DNA from: Hippasteria phrygiana
Lineage: Eukaryota > Echinodermata > Asteroidea > Valvatida > Goniasteridae
Assembly: GCA_037893225.1 (NCBI GenBank)
Contig: JAZGUH010000331.1
Span: forward strand, 496,001-560,000
Direction: 5' to 3'
DNA length: 64,000 nt
Position 1 is the first letter of the stretch, and each line of letters starts with the position of its first letter. This document shows positions 51,305 to 62,140 of this stretch, one piece after another. The notes below the pieces were generated by a model. It was given only the letters and a program-made list of their open reading frames with translations. It had not been told where the DNA came from and searched no databases. The position numbers were made by a program, and so were the translations under genes.

Positions 51305-51982
51305 GACCCATTACTGACAAATCATATAACCCGATGCCTGGGACTCGACAACCAAAATCAGGCGTCGGGCTACTGTTTCTTGTCAGTGGCCAAGTCCGAC
51401 GAACAACCCATTTTGCAAAATCGGGCTCAAATGAAACGCATAATAAATTGATACCGATTATGTTTCTCATTTTGTCAAAAATGAATGCGAAAAACAAAAG
51501 TCAGTTGAATTCCGAGGCCGAGGATGCACGATACTTACCGCTGTGCACATGCACACATGATTGGCCCTACAGTGGGACTGCTGGCTTGACAGCAACACGG
51601 CCCAGCATGACGTATAAAGAAGTTGTCAAGAAGTACAGCGATTCGATTTACACATTGCGTGGGGCACTGTCGAAGCAGCGTATTTGTTGAAGTCTACATA
51701 TGCAGCGGGCCACCGGCCAACTAAATTCTCACTACGTACATTCCGTAGAATACATGTATGTTCTAGTCCGTGATGAACTAGTGTATTTTTGCATGTGCTT
51801 GAACATGTACGTATGTAGAACAAAATGGTAAATTAAAGACTAAATGCGAAGTCTATTGTTTACATACATGTATTTCGGCGAACACGTGCTAGCGCTGAAG
51901 TATTCCTGCTAAACTTTGGATGAAGATTAGTTGAAATTTTTTCCCCAAAATCTGCACCGATCTGTCTGAAGAAGGAAGGAGC

Positions 51983-52339
51983 TTACGAGTTGGCGGCCTC
52001 TCTATAAACATTCCTCAGAGAATGTGACCCAGTAATTGACGACCCATCCGCGAAACCTTGATGGGTGGCTGCTGTGGCCAAACGGTAGTTCCGGATCGTG
52101 GCCACTGTGAGGGCCGAGTTGAACAAATACACAAAGAAGTCACCAATGTCGGCGAAAGGTGAATTGACGATTAATAAATTGCCGTCGACACCATTTGTAG
52201 TAATGGCGTAGGCAGCTATTGTAGACTTTCCTCGTGGAAGGTCTACGACAGCCTGCTGCAAATATAGCAGCGTCCTCCGAAAAGCCCGCTGCTCGTCAGG
52301 TGAAGATCCCCGGGTGCTGGGTGAATGAACCTCGAGCAT
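51983..52339 (-). pseudogene. DIRS tyrosine recombinase, N-terminal domain only
   Basis: GKSTIAAYAITTNGVDGNLL and LTVATIRNYRLATAATHQGF with GSHSLRNVYREA correspond to the SAM-like core-binding domain of the DIRS recombinase. The upstream frame ends with APFWPRQPWFPRLVKLLVHR, the standard RH-YR junction. The R-H-R-Y catalytic part is absent. Confidence 0.85.
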
Positions 52340-52451
52340 GGCTGAGAAAGAATGTCCGGTCGAGGTGGAAGAATTAATGGTCTGTGCACCAAGAGCTTGA
52401 CCAACCGGGGGAACCAGGGTTGACGTGGCCAGAACGGGGCAACAAGGAGGA

Positions 52452-53724
52452 TCATTCCTGTTCTACTTTCGTCAGTACCCGAGAGATCAGGGATATCGGC
52501 GGGAAGGCGTACGTGAACATCCCTTCCCAGGACATCGATAGGTTGTCTACATGCCACGCCCTTGGATCTGAGTATCTGGCGCAAAACACCGGCAGCTGGT
52601 TGTTGTCTCCTGATGGAAACAGGTCTACATGAGGGCAGTCCATGAGCGTAAAGATCTGCTCGACCACAAGATCTGCTCGAGGATGTAGTGTCCACTCTGT
52701 TGGTCGGATCATTCCCCTGGAGAGGGCATCAGCTGTCGGGTTGTCCACTCCCGGGACATGCAAGGTCGACAATGTTATGTTGGATTTTATGCACCAATGG
52801 AGCATTTCCCAAGCCCGAGGCGTCCGTTGTTATGGTTACCGTGGCCGTGGCTGAAGAAAGAGCATTCCACGCATAAGGTTGGACGGATCGGACCACCACC
52901 ACAGGTGTAGTTGTAGAAATACCGGAACCGGAACCATATGGATGAGGTGGTACATGTATTTCGTTCAGAAGTGTGCGAGGAGTTGGAGCTGGAGCGGGAG
53001 CGGGCGCATGTGGAGTCGGCAGTGAGGCAAGAGGTCCATCATGCTCGCCATAAGGCCGAGCAGTCTCAGCCATGCTGCTGCTGGGGCCAATGTTACTGCG
53101 AGGAATAGATCGATGCACTGCTGTAGATTTTGAACGCGCCTGTCCGTCGGAAAGACCATGTTCGTTCTGAGGTTTATCACAGCTTCCAAAAATAAGAACA
53201 TTGGGATTTGTGTAGGAATTGGGTGTGATTTTCCCGTGTTTATCAGAAACCCGAGACGCGTGGCCATTGTTAGGGTTGAGGCGAGCGCTCGGCTGGTTTC
53301 CTGCTTCGAGCGGCCTACGATCAGCCAGTCAGCCAAATACATGATGATTGAAATGTCGTTGGCATGGAGGTCTGCTCCCACTGACTTCACAATCCTTGTA
53401 AAAACCTGAGGAGATTTTGACAGCCCGAATGGGAGAGCTATAAATTTGTGTCACGTTTTGGTAACGGAATCGTAGGAACCGATAGTGACGCGGAAGGACG
53501 GGGACATGAAGATACGCGTCCTGCAGGTCGAGTGTAGCAGCCCATGCTTGGGCCGTTATTGAACCAAGGATCACCCGGAGCATATCCATACGGACCCGTT
53601 TGGGTCGGATAAAGCTGTTTAAAGGTTTCAGGTTTAGATTAGGCTGCCATGTTCCCGTGTCCGCTTTCGGCGTGAAGAAAAAGGACAATAAGAAAATAGG
53701 TGACTGCACCGTCCGCGGAACCAA
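52452..53724 (-). pseudogene. pol: DIRS reverse transcriptase and RNase H, frameshifted
   Basis: LNLKPLNSFIRPKRVRMDML and WAATLDLQDAYLHVPVLPRH (catalytic Asp) are in the first frame. After a shift near 53440, VKSVGADLHANDISIIMYLA continues with ADWLIVG, where the usual YLDD has become YLAD, so the catalytic site is lost. RNase H remnants include LHVPGVDNPTADALSRG. The next frame shows ALASLPTPHAPAPA-type linker sequence. Confidence 0.9.
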
Positions 53725-54277
53725 GCGTTTCGTTTTTTTTACAGAAAAGAGACTTGATTTCTGACCCTAGTGCCAGACATTTGGCGGGGTCGGATGGAGT
53801 TTCTGTTTGACGAATTACTGTGTCCGACAGGGAGGTGCTCGTAAATTCCAATGCGTACCAGTGCTTGACTGTCTTGAGCACCCACCGGTCGGAGACGACT
53901 CGGGACTAGGGCCCTATGAAATTGGAGGTGGCCACCCACTGGCCCAACTGTGGGGGCCACCAGGGTGTGGGCGCGTCACCTGTGCCACCCACTGGAAAAC
54001 CGGGGGGCCGACGGCTTAAAGGTCTGGCCATGCGGTCGGGAGGATTGGCCGCGGCGTGGACCTGTATAATAGGGCATGCCGAAGATTGAGCAGTTGACCT
54101 GGCAGGAAAACGACAGCGGGTTCTACCCTTTGGAATCCTGGAGCGTCCTGCTGGAGCCTGGGGGTCATCTTTGGGGGACATGCTTTGGGCTGTTCCGTCA
54201 ATTTCTGTGGTTTGCGAAGATTTATTTTATCGGTAGTGTCTATCCGCTTCGCTTCGGCTTCCATGGAGTCTTGGAAC

Positions 54278-56328
54278 TTATTGGCGAATAAATCCGGGCC
54301 AAACAACGGCTAAGCCTCCATCCGCTTCCTGGCCCCCTTCCGAGAGGAGGTACAGGGAGTCGAGGATATTGGCCCGGCGGGCGAATGTTGTCATCACCGA
54401 AATACGAGCGAACTGCTCCAAAGTCAGGCGAAGGGTCTCATCGAGGCAGCAAAAGGCTGCAGAGAGCATGTCCACCGGAACAGTAGTCCCATCCTCACAG
54501 CCTCTGACCAGGTACTCCGACAGCAGAAGGAGGAACGAGGTCGAACGCCTTCCAAATCTGGAGGCCCAGTCTGTTTTCCTCAAAGTGTCCTCGATCTTAT
54601 TTCGTGTACGATCGGTAAACAGGGAGCGCGTCGAACCAGACCCGCTACCATCAGCGGCAAGCTTGTCCCCGACAGAGTCAGGGACTATTGGTATCGTAAA
54701 ATAGTCCTTCGGTGGGAAACGGAAATATCCGTTGGTGCGCTGAGCGAAGGAATGCCACACTTTGCGATCTGCTACAGCCTGGATATGTTTGATGCAAAAC
54801 TGGTCCAGGGGTAGAATCGGGAAGGGCACCGAGCGTCCCGCAGAAGCATCCGACGCGGTATGATGTTTGAACGATTGCTGGTCGGGGGGGCTCAGGTTCC
54901 TCAGCTGTGGTGTCTGGAAGACCCAAAACCTGAACCATGTCGCGTTGAACCAGATGCAATTGTGTCTCGATGGGGGAGAGATGATGTGTGTCAAAAATGT
55001 CAATCTCTTCATCAGACGACCCCTGGTCCGAACATGAAGGGAGCGTGGCCTCTGTAGCTGGTGCCCGCTCACGGTTTGCCGGCACCCCTTAGTGCAAAGG
55101 CGCCGAACGTTGGGGGGCCGCCGCCGGCACCGAACCTCTATCCGACCTTGAGAAAATTGCCGAAGGATGGATGGAAATGGCCGGGGGTAAGGCCGGGGCA
55201 TGACCCAAAGCCTGGGAAAGATGTTGTTGGTCACGGCGAACCCATCCCTGGACGTCATGAGTCGGTGGTGCACCACTGGGGGCGACACTGGGGGCGAGCT
55301 GAGTTGACCTAAGCGCTGGGGCGAGATGGCCCGTGCTCGGGGCGAGTTGGCCCGCGTTGGGGGCAAACTGCCCCGTGTTTGGGAGGAGTTGTCCGGCATG
55401 AGGGGCGAGTTGGCCCACTGGCATGAACCCTGTAGTTCACAAGGTCGACAGGGACGCGGTGAACGCTTGGAAAGCCTGTAAGAGATCCACATTGGAAACA
55501 GACTCCGCACTCCTGTGGCATTTCCTGAGGGAGCGGTCCGAGGACGATGGTGAGTCCGAGGATTGGCGAAGCTTCTTACACGACTTCCCTTTCTTGGTTG
55601 GGCGACCCCGCGAACCCTCAGTTTCCGTGGGCACGGTGGAGGGTGGGGGTGCTAGAATTCCTGAGTATCGGAGTAAGTCTGAGGCAGAGGAAAGACTCGC
55701 AACGGGGGTCCGTGGGTCCCCCACCGAACGGCCAGAGGCGAACGGCCGGAGGAGAACGGCCGGGGGTGAACGGCCGGGGGTGAACGGCCGGGGGCTAACA
55801 GCCCGGGCGGATCAGTGACTGCGCTTCCTGTCAAAGTGGCACTGCTACCCTGGGTCCCGTGGTCATATGCCAGTGACTCGTGGGTAGAGGCGGGCAGATC
55901 GGTCACGCTGAGCGTGGCCATAGCCTTGGCTACACTGCCCGGGATCGGGGTTGGCCGGAGGCATATAAAGGCAAATTGGCGCGGAGGGTGTCCCGCTTGC
56001 CTTTGAAGCTTTTGACCGTGGTGCGCGATTTTTGGCAACCATTACTGGTCAGCTTCTTCGTCGGCTAGTTTTTCCCGTTATCCGCGGCCGGAGGAACGTG
56101 CTGATTATAGCCCGAACCCCGGCCTATGGGGAGGCCACCGCCCGTTTCCGGGCAGTGGAGTGAAGTCTGTGTAAGAGGGAGGGTAGCCCCAAAGGATTCA
56201 CGGTCGGAGGCAAGGCCGTGGGAGGAGGGTGTCTCCCTGGTCTCGCCCCCTGGAGGAGCGGGCGGTCCCGTGGAACCCACGCACCTAGCCGACTTACGAT
56301 TCACATTTCTCTCTTTGTGTGAAGCCAT
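54278..56328 (-). pseudogene. gag: DIRS Gag-like region, frameshifted
   Basis: The start MASHKERNVNRKSARC is followed by low-complexity Pro/Gly/Ser sequence with repeats (GQLAP... units at 55290-55420; NGRG/GERP units at 55735-55800). Another frame has IDIFDTHHLSPIETQLHLV. The C-terminal frame keeps ASRFGRRSTSFLLLLSEYLV and LEQFARISVMTTFARRANIL, a conserved DIRS Gag end. Frame changes occur near 54850 and several times upstream. Confidence 0.75.
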
Positions 56329-56499
56329 TCCTATGTAAAATAACACTGCAAACACAAGATAACAAACTCGACTATCTTTATTCAACAATACTTAGCAAAT
56401 GTACGACAGACGTAGACGTAATCTGCGTGATAAAAACGCCACTGAAAATTTCATGTCCTACGCTGATCAGCGCTAAGAGAAAAGAGGAAGCTAACATGG

Positions 56500-56690
56500 C
56501 GGGCATACCGCGGGGCATGGTGGGAAGGCTATTGTGTGAAAATATTAGCGAGTGTATTGTGTGCCGTGGATAGTTCAGACGATGATTTGTTTTTGACTCA
56601 GACTAGTTTTCTCATTGACAGCGGAGAATCTGATAGTGAAGACCCCTTGAATATGCACAGTACATGTATATGTACATGTAATTGTTTGTT
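56500..56690 (+). other. Acidic Ser/Asp-rich ORF next to the DIRS 5' end, uncertain
   Basis: Two frames near here look coding-like: MAGIPRGMVGRLLCENISEC (56495 onward) and VDSSDDDLFLTQTSFLIDSG (56560 onward). The SSDDDLFLTQ motif resembles the start of some recombinase-like (DUF3504) proteins. No splice sites or continuation support it. I cannot name it. Confidence 0.2.
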
Positions 56691-56909
56691 CGAAGTGTGG
56701 ATCCGTAATTCAGAATCCATACTTTACTCAAGATTCGTAGCTCCGAATCCACTTTTTGTCCATTGTAAAATATTTGTAGTTCCGAATCCACACTTTTAAC
56801 AATAGTGTGACATGATAGCAATGGTTTAACGGAAGTACATTTTGTATACACCATTTGCAAACATCAAAAAACAAAACTACTGAATTATTACGAAATACAT
56901 GTACCGTTT

Positions 56910-57500
56910 TTTTTATTTTTTTTAGCAGTTCCGCATACAGTGCGGAAACGCTATTGTTTTCGTTAAGATTTTTTTTCTTTTTTTTTCCCCCGCCAAAATC
57001 GTCATTGAGATTGTACACAAATTTTCTAGAGGTCACTTTTGTCATTTAACAATCTCAGATCTTAATAATAATGGGCACATACATAGACCCTATAGCGAAC
57101 TCGTGTCTCGAAACATGACGTCATGATGTCATCGGGTGTCAAATTACAAGCCATTTAACATAATTTTGGTCAATCTTTGAACATCCATATCACATCAACC
57201 ATATGAGACCGCAACTTGCTTTTTGCGGCAACAGATAGAGTTGACATAGGGCTTCATTTTTTATTGCGTGCGTGAAATCACGTGACCCTTCCTTCCGGGT
57301 CAAATCGGCTCAAACCCGAAGTGGCTCATAATTTAAAATTGGTAAAATATTTTGAATTGCTTTCAACCATGTTAGAGTCCGGCTAGGTTGTACTTAAAAA
57401 AAAAAATACCTGTGACGTCATCAAATGTTCGAGCGCCCTCTAGCAGAGCTAACATGGCTCTCGAGCTTTCTGATAATGACGTCACGATGACGTCATCAAA
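56910..57500 (-). repeat. TGACGTCA-rich repeat, inverted copy
   Basis: The reverse orientation shows the hairpin GTTCCGCATACAGTGCGGAAAC (22 bases with arms GTTTCCGCA/GTGCGGAAAC) and a purine tract, as at 6808-6896. TCAGATCTTAATAATAATGG, TAGACCCTATA and several TGACGTCA palindromes follow. Confidence 0.7.
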
Positions 57501-57943
57501 TATCGGATTACAAGCAATCAAAGATTTCTAGATTTAATCTTTGAAAATCAATATATAATCAATCGAGAGAGATCTGATTTTCCTTTTTACGGGAACTGAT
57601 AGAATAATCCAGGGTCTTCATTTTTTATATTACGTGCAAAGTCACGTGACCCTTCCTTCCTCTCACAAAATCGATCAAATCTGCCATGTTTCAAACAGCA
57701 AACGGATGACTTGAAAAACTATAGATGTATGCACTTATGTCACCGATCGTCGGCCACTTTGATCCACTGCAAACTAGCGCAAATGCACTGTGCACATGTA
57801 ATCACAGGAGGCAGGGAACCATACCACTATTTTCGCGCGCACGCTAGCGATAATCACTATGTACAGTGTAGCTGACGCGATACAGGAAGTTGCATTGTTT
57901 ACACGGTGGTTTCCGCGTGGTCGCGGTAGTTCTGCATGGAGAG
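57501..57943. other. Possible continuation of the TGACGTCA repeat, then unrecognised
   Basis: CACGTGACCCTTCCTTCC occurs twice (57280-57297 and 57642-57659), so an internal duplication with a period of about 362 bp is likely. No ORF is supported. Confidence 0.5.
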
Positions 57944-58155
57944 GCCGTTTCCATTGGACTTCTTATCATCCCTGATGACTTTCCGCGGCCGCGCTGATAT
58001 CTTCCACGACCGCTTTCGGCCTGGTCGATTTACATCAAGGTCGCGGTAAGTTGACAGGGACGTTAGTTTACCGTGTGTCCCCATTGGACTTAATTTTGTC
58101 ACTCTAAAGAAAAGTCGTGGTACATTGACCAAAATAAGTCCAATGGAAACACGGC
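57944..58155. mobile_element. MITE with GCCGTTTCCATTGGACTT ends
   Basis: The right end is AAGTCCAATGGAAACACGGC, the inverse of the left end with one inserted base. The interior has GGTCGCGGTAAGTTGACAGG and CCCATTGGACTTAATTTTGT, a second copy of the terminal motif. About 210 bp. Confidence 0.75.
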
Positions 58156-58479
58156 TTTATGTTCTTTCCAACTTGGGGTTTGGGGTTTCACATTATGAAG
58201 CCTTCTTTTGAAGGGGTAAAAGTAGATGGGGGAGATAAAGGATCTTGTATGTTGTTCATGTTGTTAGCCTGTCAACCTTAAAAATCAGTTGGCTCCAAAC
58301 TTAGGATGGACTATCAATTGTTATAGTACATTTGAATACATTACATGTATTTGCCCAAACTTTGTGTCCCAATTAACAATTACAATGTACCACCTATTTT
58401 TAATTGTATTGTGCTATACCAGTATTTTTCAGCTGCATACTGAGCAATGCACACTTGCCTCTGGCAAAGCTCGACAAAT

Positions 58480-58520
58480 CCCGGGCGCGGACGCCCGGGA
58501 CAACCACGCCAGGAGTTTCC
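58480..58520. repeat. GC-rich hairpin
   Basis: TCCCGGGCGCGGACGCCCGGGA pairs with itself (about 58481-58502, TCCCGGGCG/CGCCCGGGA). It stands out in A/T-rich surroundings. Function unknown. Confidence 0.6.
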
Positions 58521-59485
58521 CGTGCTAAAGCCCGCCAGACCACTATAAACTGTATTGCACATGTTTTTCAGAAAATCAAACTCCATAAAGCCATGAGAAT
58601 GAAAGTACATGAGTTTACCGTCCACCGCCCGCATGCCGTCAGAGCACCCCCCCCCCAATTTTTTTTTTTCATTATTTCAAAATATTTCATTATTTCCAAT
58701 TAATATCATACAATTTATCCCAACTGTCCATCCAGAATTCCAAACATGCTTTTGCAAGCGAAAAACGCTTTATTTGCATCCTTCAATTTGGTTGTGGTGA
58801 TTTTTCTGACCAGCAACTTCACGAAATCCTGCGCAACCAACCTGTACAATGTATAACCATATCTATGCCATCATCCCACGGCAGCGAAATGTATGGCGAT
58901 AGATGAAGTTTAGAGTGGTTCTCGTCTTTGCGTAAGGCTCCGCTCCGCAATACAATTGTGTAGCGTAGCATAGCGATAGAGACGAGGAACCAGTCCAGCC
59001 GCTGTTCTGCGAGACCTATGCGTATTAGTATGCATGCTCTGAAATATCGGCCAATAGAAATAATTTTCTATTTTCGCCATGGATGCCCGTATTTGATTTC
59101 TCGATTTATTGAACGAATGCGGTATTTTCAATCAATCTCAATCTAGCATTAAAATGACAGTCTGAAGTAAATACTCGAATAAATACTTGAAGAATGTTTT
59201 GATGAAGCCCGAAAATATAAAACGATGGCATGCATTTAAGATGATATCTGATGATTGCATTCAAAGCTGGCAATGATCCCATGTGATGATGACCGAGCAG
59301 CCGATCGTTCCTTACTTTGTCACGTGACTCAGTGGCGGGCGTTTTCAACATTTTCAAAGGTGGGAAATTGAAAAATAATGAATAATGAAAAAAAGCCTCA
59401 TCACTTTTCAAACTCCCTCCCCTTTTTCCTTAAAAAAGAAAAAGACACAGAGGGAGTGAAAAAGATAAGAAAAAAGAGGGAGAGA

Positions 59486-59740
59486 TTAAAAATGCACCCA
59501 GACCACTCTAGCAAGGGGGGCAGGCACGCCTTTGGCATAGGCGCCACAACTTGCCTTCACCATTAGCTGCTTGGTAGATTTCACGCCCCCCCCCCACCCC
59601 CCCTTTGGAAAATCCTGAATCCACTCCTGAGGACTACAAATTTCAAACATTGGGCTACCATTTTTCTCAGTGTGGTAGTCCGGTGGACCACCACACTGAG
59701 AAAAATTTGTCAAGCTCTGTCTGGACACTGACCTTTATAA
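59486..59740. repeat. Repeat fragment with CCCCCTTTGGAAAATCCTGA
   Basis: A poly(C) segment (59585-59603) adjoins CTTTGGAAAATCCTGAATCC. A palindrome (TTTTTCTCAGTGTGGTAGTC against GGACCACCACACTGAGAAAAA) lies at 59658-59706. This resembles a transposon end but has no partner. Confidence 0.45.
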
Positions 59741-59893
59741 CTTACACATACGTGTACATGTACATGTAGTCCATTTTGCCACATCACTTCCCTTTCTTTT
59801 TGTTAATGAAATATGTACTGACTGAACCATGTGTGCCAAGAGACATGTACATGTACATTTGTACATGTAATTCTGAAGAGTCATTACACATTA

Positions 59894-60352
59894 TACAACG
59901 CCTGAATAAATCCCCGCCATCTGATTGGTGGATCGTCGATCATATGCATTGAATTATTTGTTCCATCGCACGCCGCGAGAAGTTACATCACACGGTAGGC
60001 GTGTGATGTAACTTTGCGAATTTCACGGTCATTATAGGTGGCTCTACAACACGGCTGTCATTCATACAAAATGGAAGACGATGTTCCCGAACCGCGGCTA
60101 ACAGACGACGAAATATTGGAACTCTTAATAGGCGATGCTGACGCTGCTAACACAAATCGACTAATCAAATATGCAGTCAGACGATTAGAGGAATTTGCAA
60201 GACACGCAGGAATAATAATTGAAGCTCTAACTGATTTGGAACTTGCCAACTTTTTGTCGCGGTTTTATGCGGGACTGAGAAGGGAAAAACGGCACATTGT
60301 ACACAAAGAAATCCATGCATGCAATCCGACGAGGATTTATTCAGGTGTTGTA
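59894..60352 (+). mobile_element. TIR element carrying a recombinase-type N-terminal ORF
   Basis: The ends TACAACGCCTGAATAAATCC and GGATTTATTCAGGTGTTGTA are inverted with one mismatch, flanked by TA. An internal hairpin AAGTTACATCACAC/GTGTGATGTAACTT lies at 59981-60015, and a CCAAT-type box (GATTGGTGG) at 59922. The ORF at 60071-60355 fills the right half. This layout (outer TIR, CCAAT box, hairpin) resembles 9787-10350. Confidence 0.7.
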
Positions 60353-60355
60353 TAA
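60071..60355 (+). CDS. Tyrosine-recombinase-like N-terminal (SAM-like/DUF3504-type) ORF, truncated
   Basis: I chose the ATG at 60071 (MEDDVPEPRLTDDEI...) over 60038 because the acidic start is usual for this family. The product is 94 residues: an acidic leader, then NRLIKYAVRRLEEFARHAGI and LTDLELANFLSRFYAGLRR, a helical core-binding pattern (K-x-A-x4-L-x2-F ... L-x2-F-x2-F-Y-x2-L/A-R) seen in DUF3504/KIAA1958-like and Crypton-type proteins. The last residues (TRIYSGVV) are encoded by the right TIR. The catalytic domain is absent, so this is a truncated copy or a single exon. Confidence 0.55.
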   Translation: MEDDVPEPRLTDDEILELLIGDADAANTNRLIKYAVRRLEEFARHAGIIIEALTDLELANFLSRFYAGLRREKRHIVHKEIHACNPTRIYSGVV

Positions 60356-60357
60356 AA

Positions 60358-60508
60358 CAAATAATGAATGTTTCACATTCGTGCAGTGGTAAGAATAATT
60401 TCATTCGGTGACAGATGGAATGCCCCATTCCACGAGGCGAAATTATTATTATTATTATTCCACTCATGAAATTATTCTCCCCATCGCACTCATATACATT
60501 CATTAGTT
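60358..60508. repeat. Inverted repeat next to the recombinase ORF element
   Basis: AATGAATGTTTCACATTCGT with GAATAATTTCAT on the left pairs with ATGAAATTATTC and CATATACATTCATT on the right. A small hairpin GGAATGCCCCATTCC and an (ATT)n run (60445-60460) lie between. It may be part of the same larger element. Confidence 0.65.
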
Positions 60509-61129
60509 GTATAATCACTAATGCAACCAGGCTCCAGCAAATAAAAATAAATTAAATATAATAAAAAATAATTGGCATGGGTTATACATGCATGCAGAAA
60601 CACTTCACGCACAGCCTGGCTCACAGCAAGATCAATTTAATGGACTTGAATATATTAAGAACGCTGCAGTACTATAAATTGTCATGGTACACCAAGACTA
60701 GCCAAACAGCCTCAAGTTATGCAACCTCAACTAGTCCATTTAAATTTCAACCATCCAAATAATAGGACTGGTCACAGGTTTGTGTCCGGATTTTACACTC
60801 AAAGAATGTGACAGATGACGGGCAACTGCTTATAATTAATGCTTAAATACATGTACATACATGTACATGTACATGTACTGTATCCATGTATGTATCACAC
60901 ACAGGACTATTATCCACTCTGAATATGCATACCATCTAGAAGGTCAATTTCAGGAAGGAAGGCGAAAAGGTTATTACTCAGTACATGTACATTGTACATG
61001 TACATTGTACATTGTACATGTACATGAGCTACAGTACAGTGCATTGCAATTGAAAGTTAACACTGCGAATGGGAATGGAGAATTTGGTGAAAAGAATTCT
61101 GCAAAAAGGTGGGAAAATGTTTTCCCATT

Positions 61130-61230
61130 TTGTGAAAAGGCGTGAAAATGTTTCTCTATTTGTATGAAGTTTTTTCTCTCGTACTGCCTCTCTTTGGAAC
61201 TCCTTACCGGTAACCTGCTTACAAAATGTA
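61130..61230 (+). pseudogene. LINE C-terminal fragment
   Basis: FFLSRTASLWNSLPVTCLQN is readable at about 61168-61227, the same post-RT motif (R-x3-LWNSLP) as in 4175 and 39568, from a different subfamily. It is short and isolated. Confidence 0.55.
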
Positions 61231-62140
61231 CTTTCCACCTACAGTATTATTTTTCACAATTCAAATGAAATGTGAATAAACACATACATTTGCACCTCCT
61301 ATCCCTGGGATTTCTGTCTGTTATTGTCTTTTGTATACATTTGTACATGTACATGTAGTTTCCAGTTTTGTTCCCGTTTTACAACTGAGAAAACTGAGAT
61401 TATTGTGGAAAATAAAACAAAAGGAACACAGGAATTCAGTGCAGAATATTCAATAATGGATGGCAGTCTTTATACAGTAAGTTTAAATTTTCTGTGGTTG
61501 TTCAATATATTTTAAGTGCTGCATGGTAAATAGTAAAAAAAAAAATTTGGGAGATACATACATGTACATGTACATGTACAAAACCGATAAACAATTACGG
61601 TGACTGAAAAAAAATGTATCCAGACTGAATTGATGTTCGATGTACTTTTGACTGGCAGCACAATTACTTCACAAGCTTTTTTATACATGTAGACCAGTTC
61701 CAGATTGAAAGGTATTAGCAGGGTGCCCCCATGGGTTTCTGAAAGTGTAAACTAATGTGACGAATTACTTTCATCAGCGGAATCACTCACAGAAACTTTG
61801 ATAAAATTAAGCCCAATGCGAACATGGCTTTCAAGTAAACTTAAATTTCAATTACTGTACTTTACAATGTACATGCAATTCCGTTTGTACCCCAAAAATG
61901 GTGTCAATAGTCTGATGGCTAGCGAGTTATTACGCACGGTAAGCTTGCGATCGGAGCTGCAGGCCTGCAGGCCGGCTAGCGGTTGCATGTGACATCGTGC
62001 ACCGCTCGCTGGGATTGTCAAGGTTCCAGGACCGGGCAGGCAACCTGGGCGATAGTGTTTGACCTATCAGGAAACTACTTGTTACGTGCAAAAAAATATT
62101 TCTCCATTAAACCATCCAAACTCAACTCTTTCAAACCTGA

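Larger units (their letters stand above)
51983..56328 (-). mobile_element. DIRS-type tyrosine-recombinase retrotransposon, degenerate and 3'-truncated
   Basis: On the minus strand the order is Gag (from ATG at 56328 to 54278), RT and RNase H (about 53724-52452), then the N-terminal domain of a tyrosine recombinase (52339-51983). Many frameshifts interrupt it. The recombinase catalytic domain is missing because homology ends at 51983. The usual DIRS inverted terminal repeats are not recognised. Confidence 0.9.

Noticed and set aside
52243..52695. 150-codon minus-strand ORF as a separate gene
   Set aside because: It is a frame of the DIRS RNase H to recombinase junction (APFWPRQPWFP).
55423..55818. 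131-codon + strand ORF with ERPGVNGRG repeats
   Set aside because: Antisense to the DIRS Gag region and created by its GC-rich repeats.
57899..58132. 77-codon minus-strand ORF
   Set aside because: It lies across a MITE with GCCGTTTCCATTGGACTT ends; no homology recognised.
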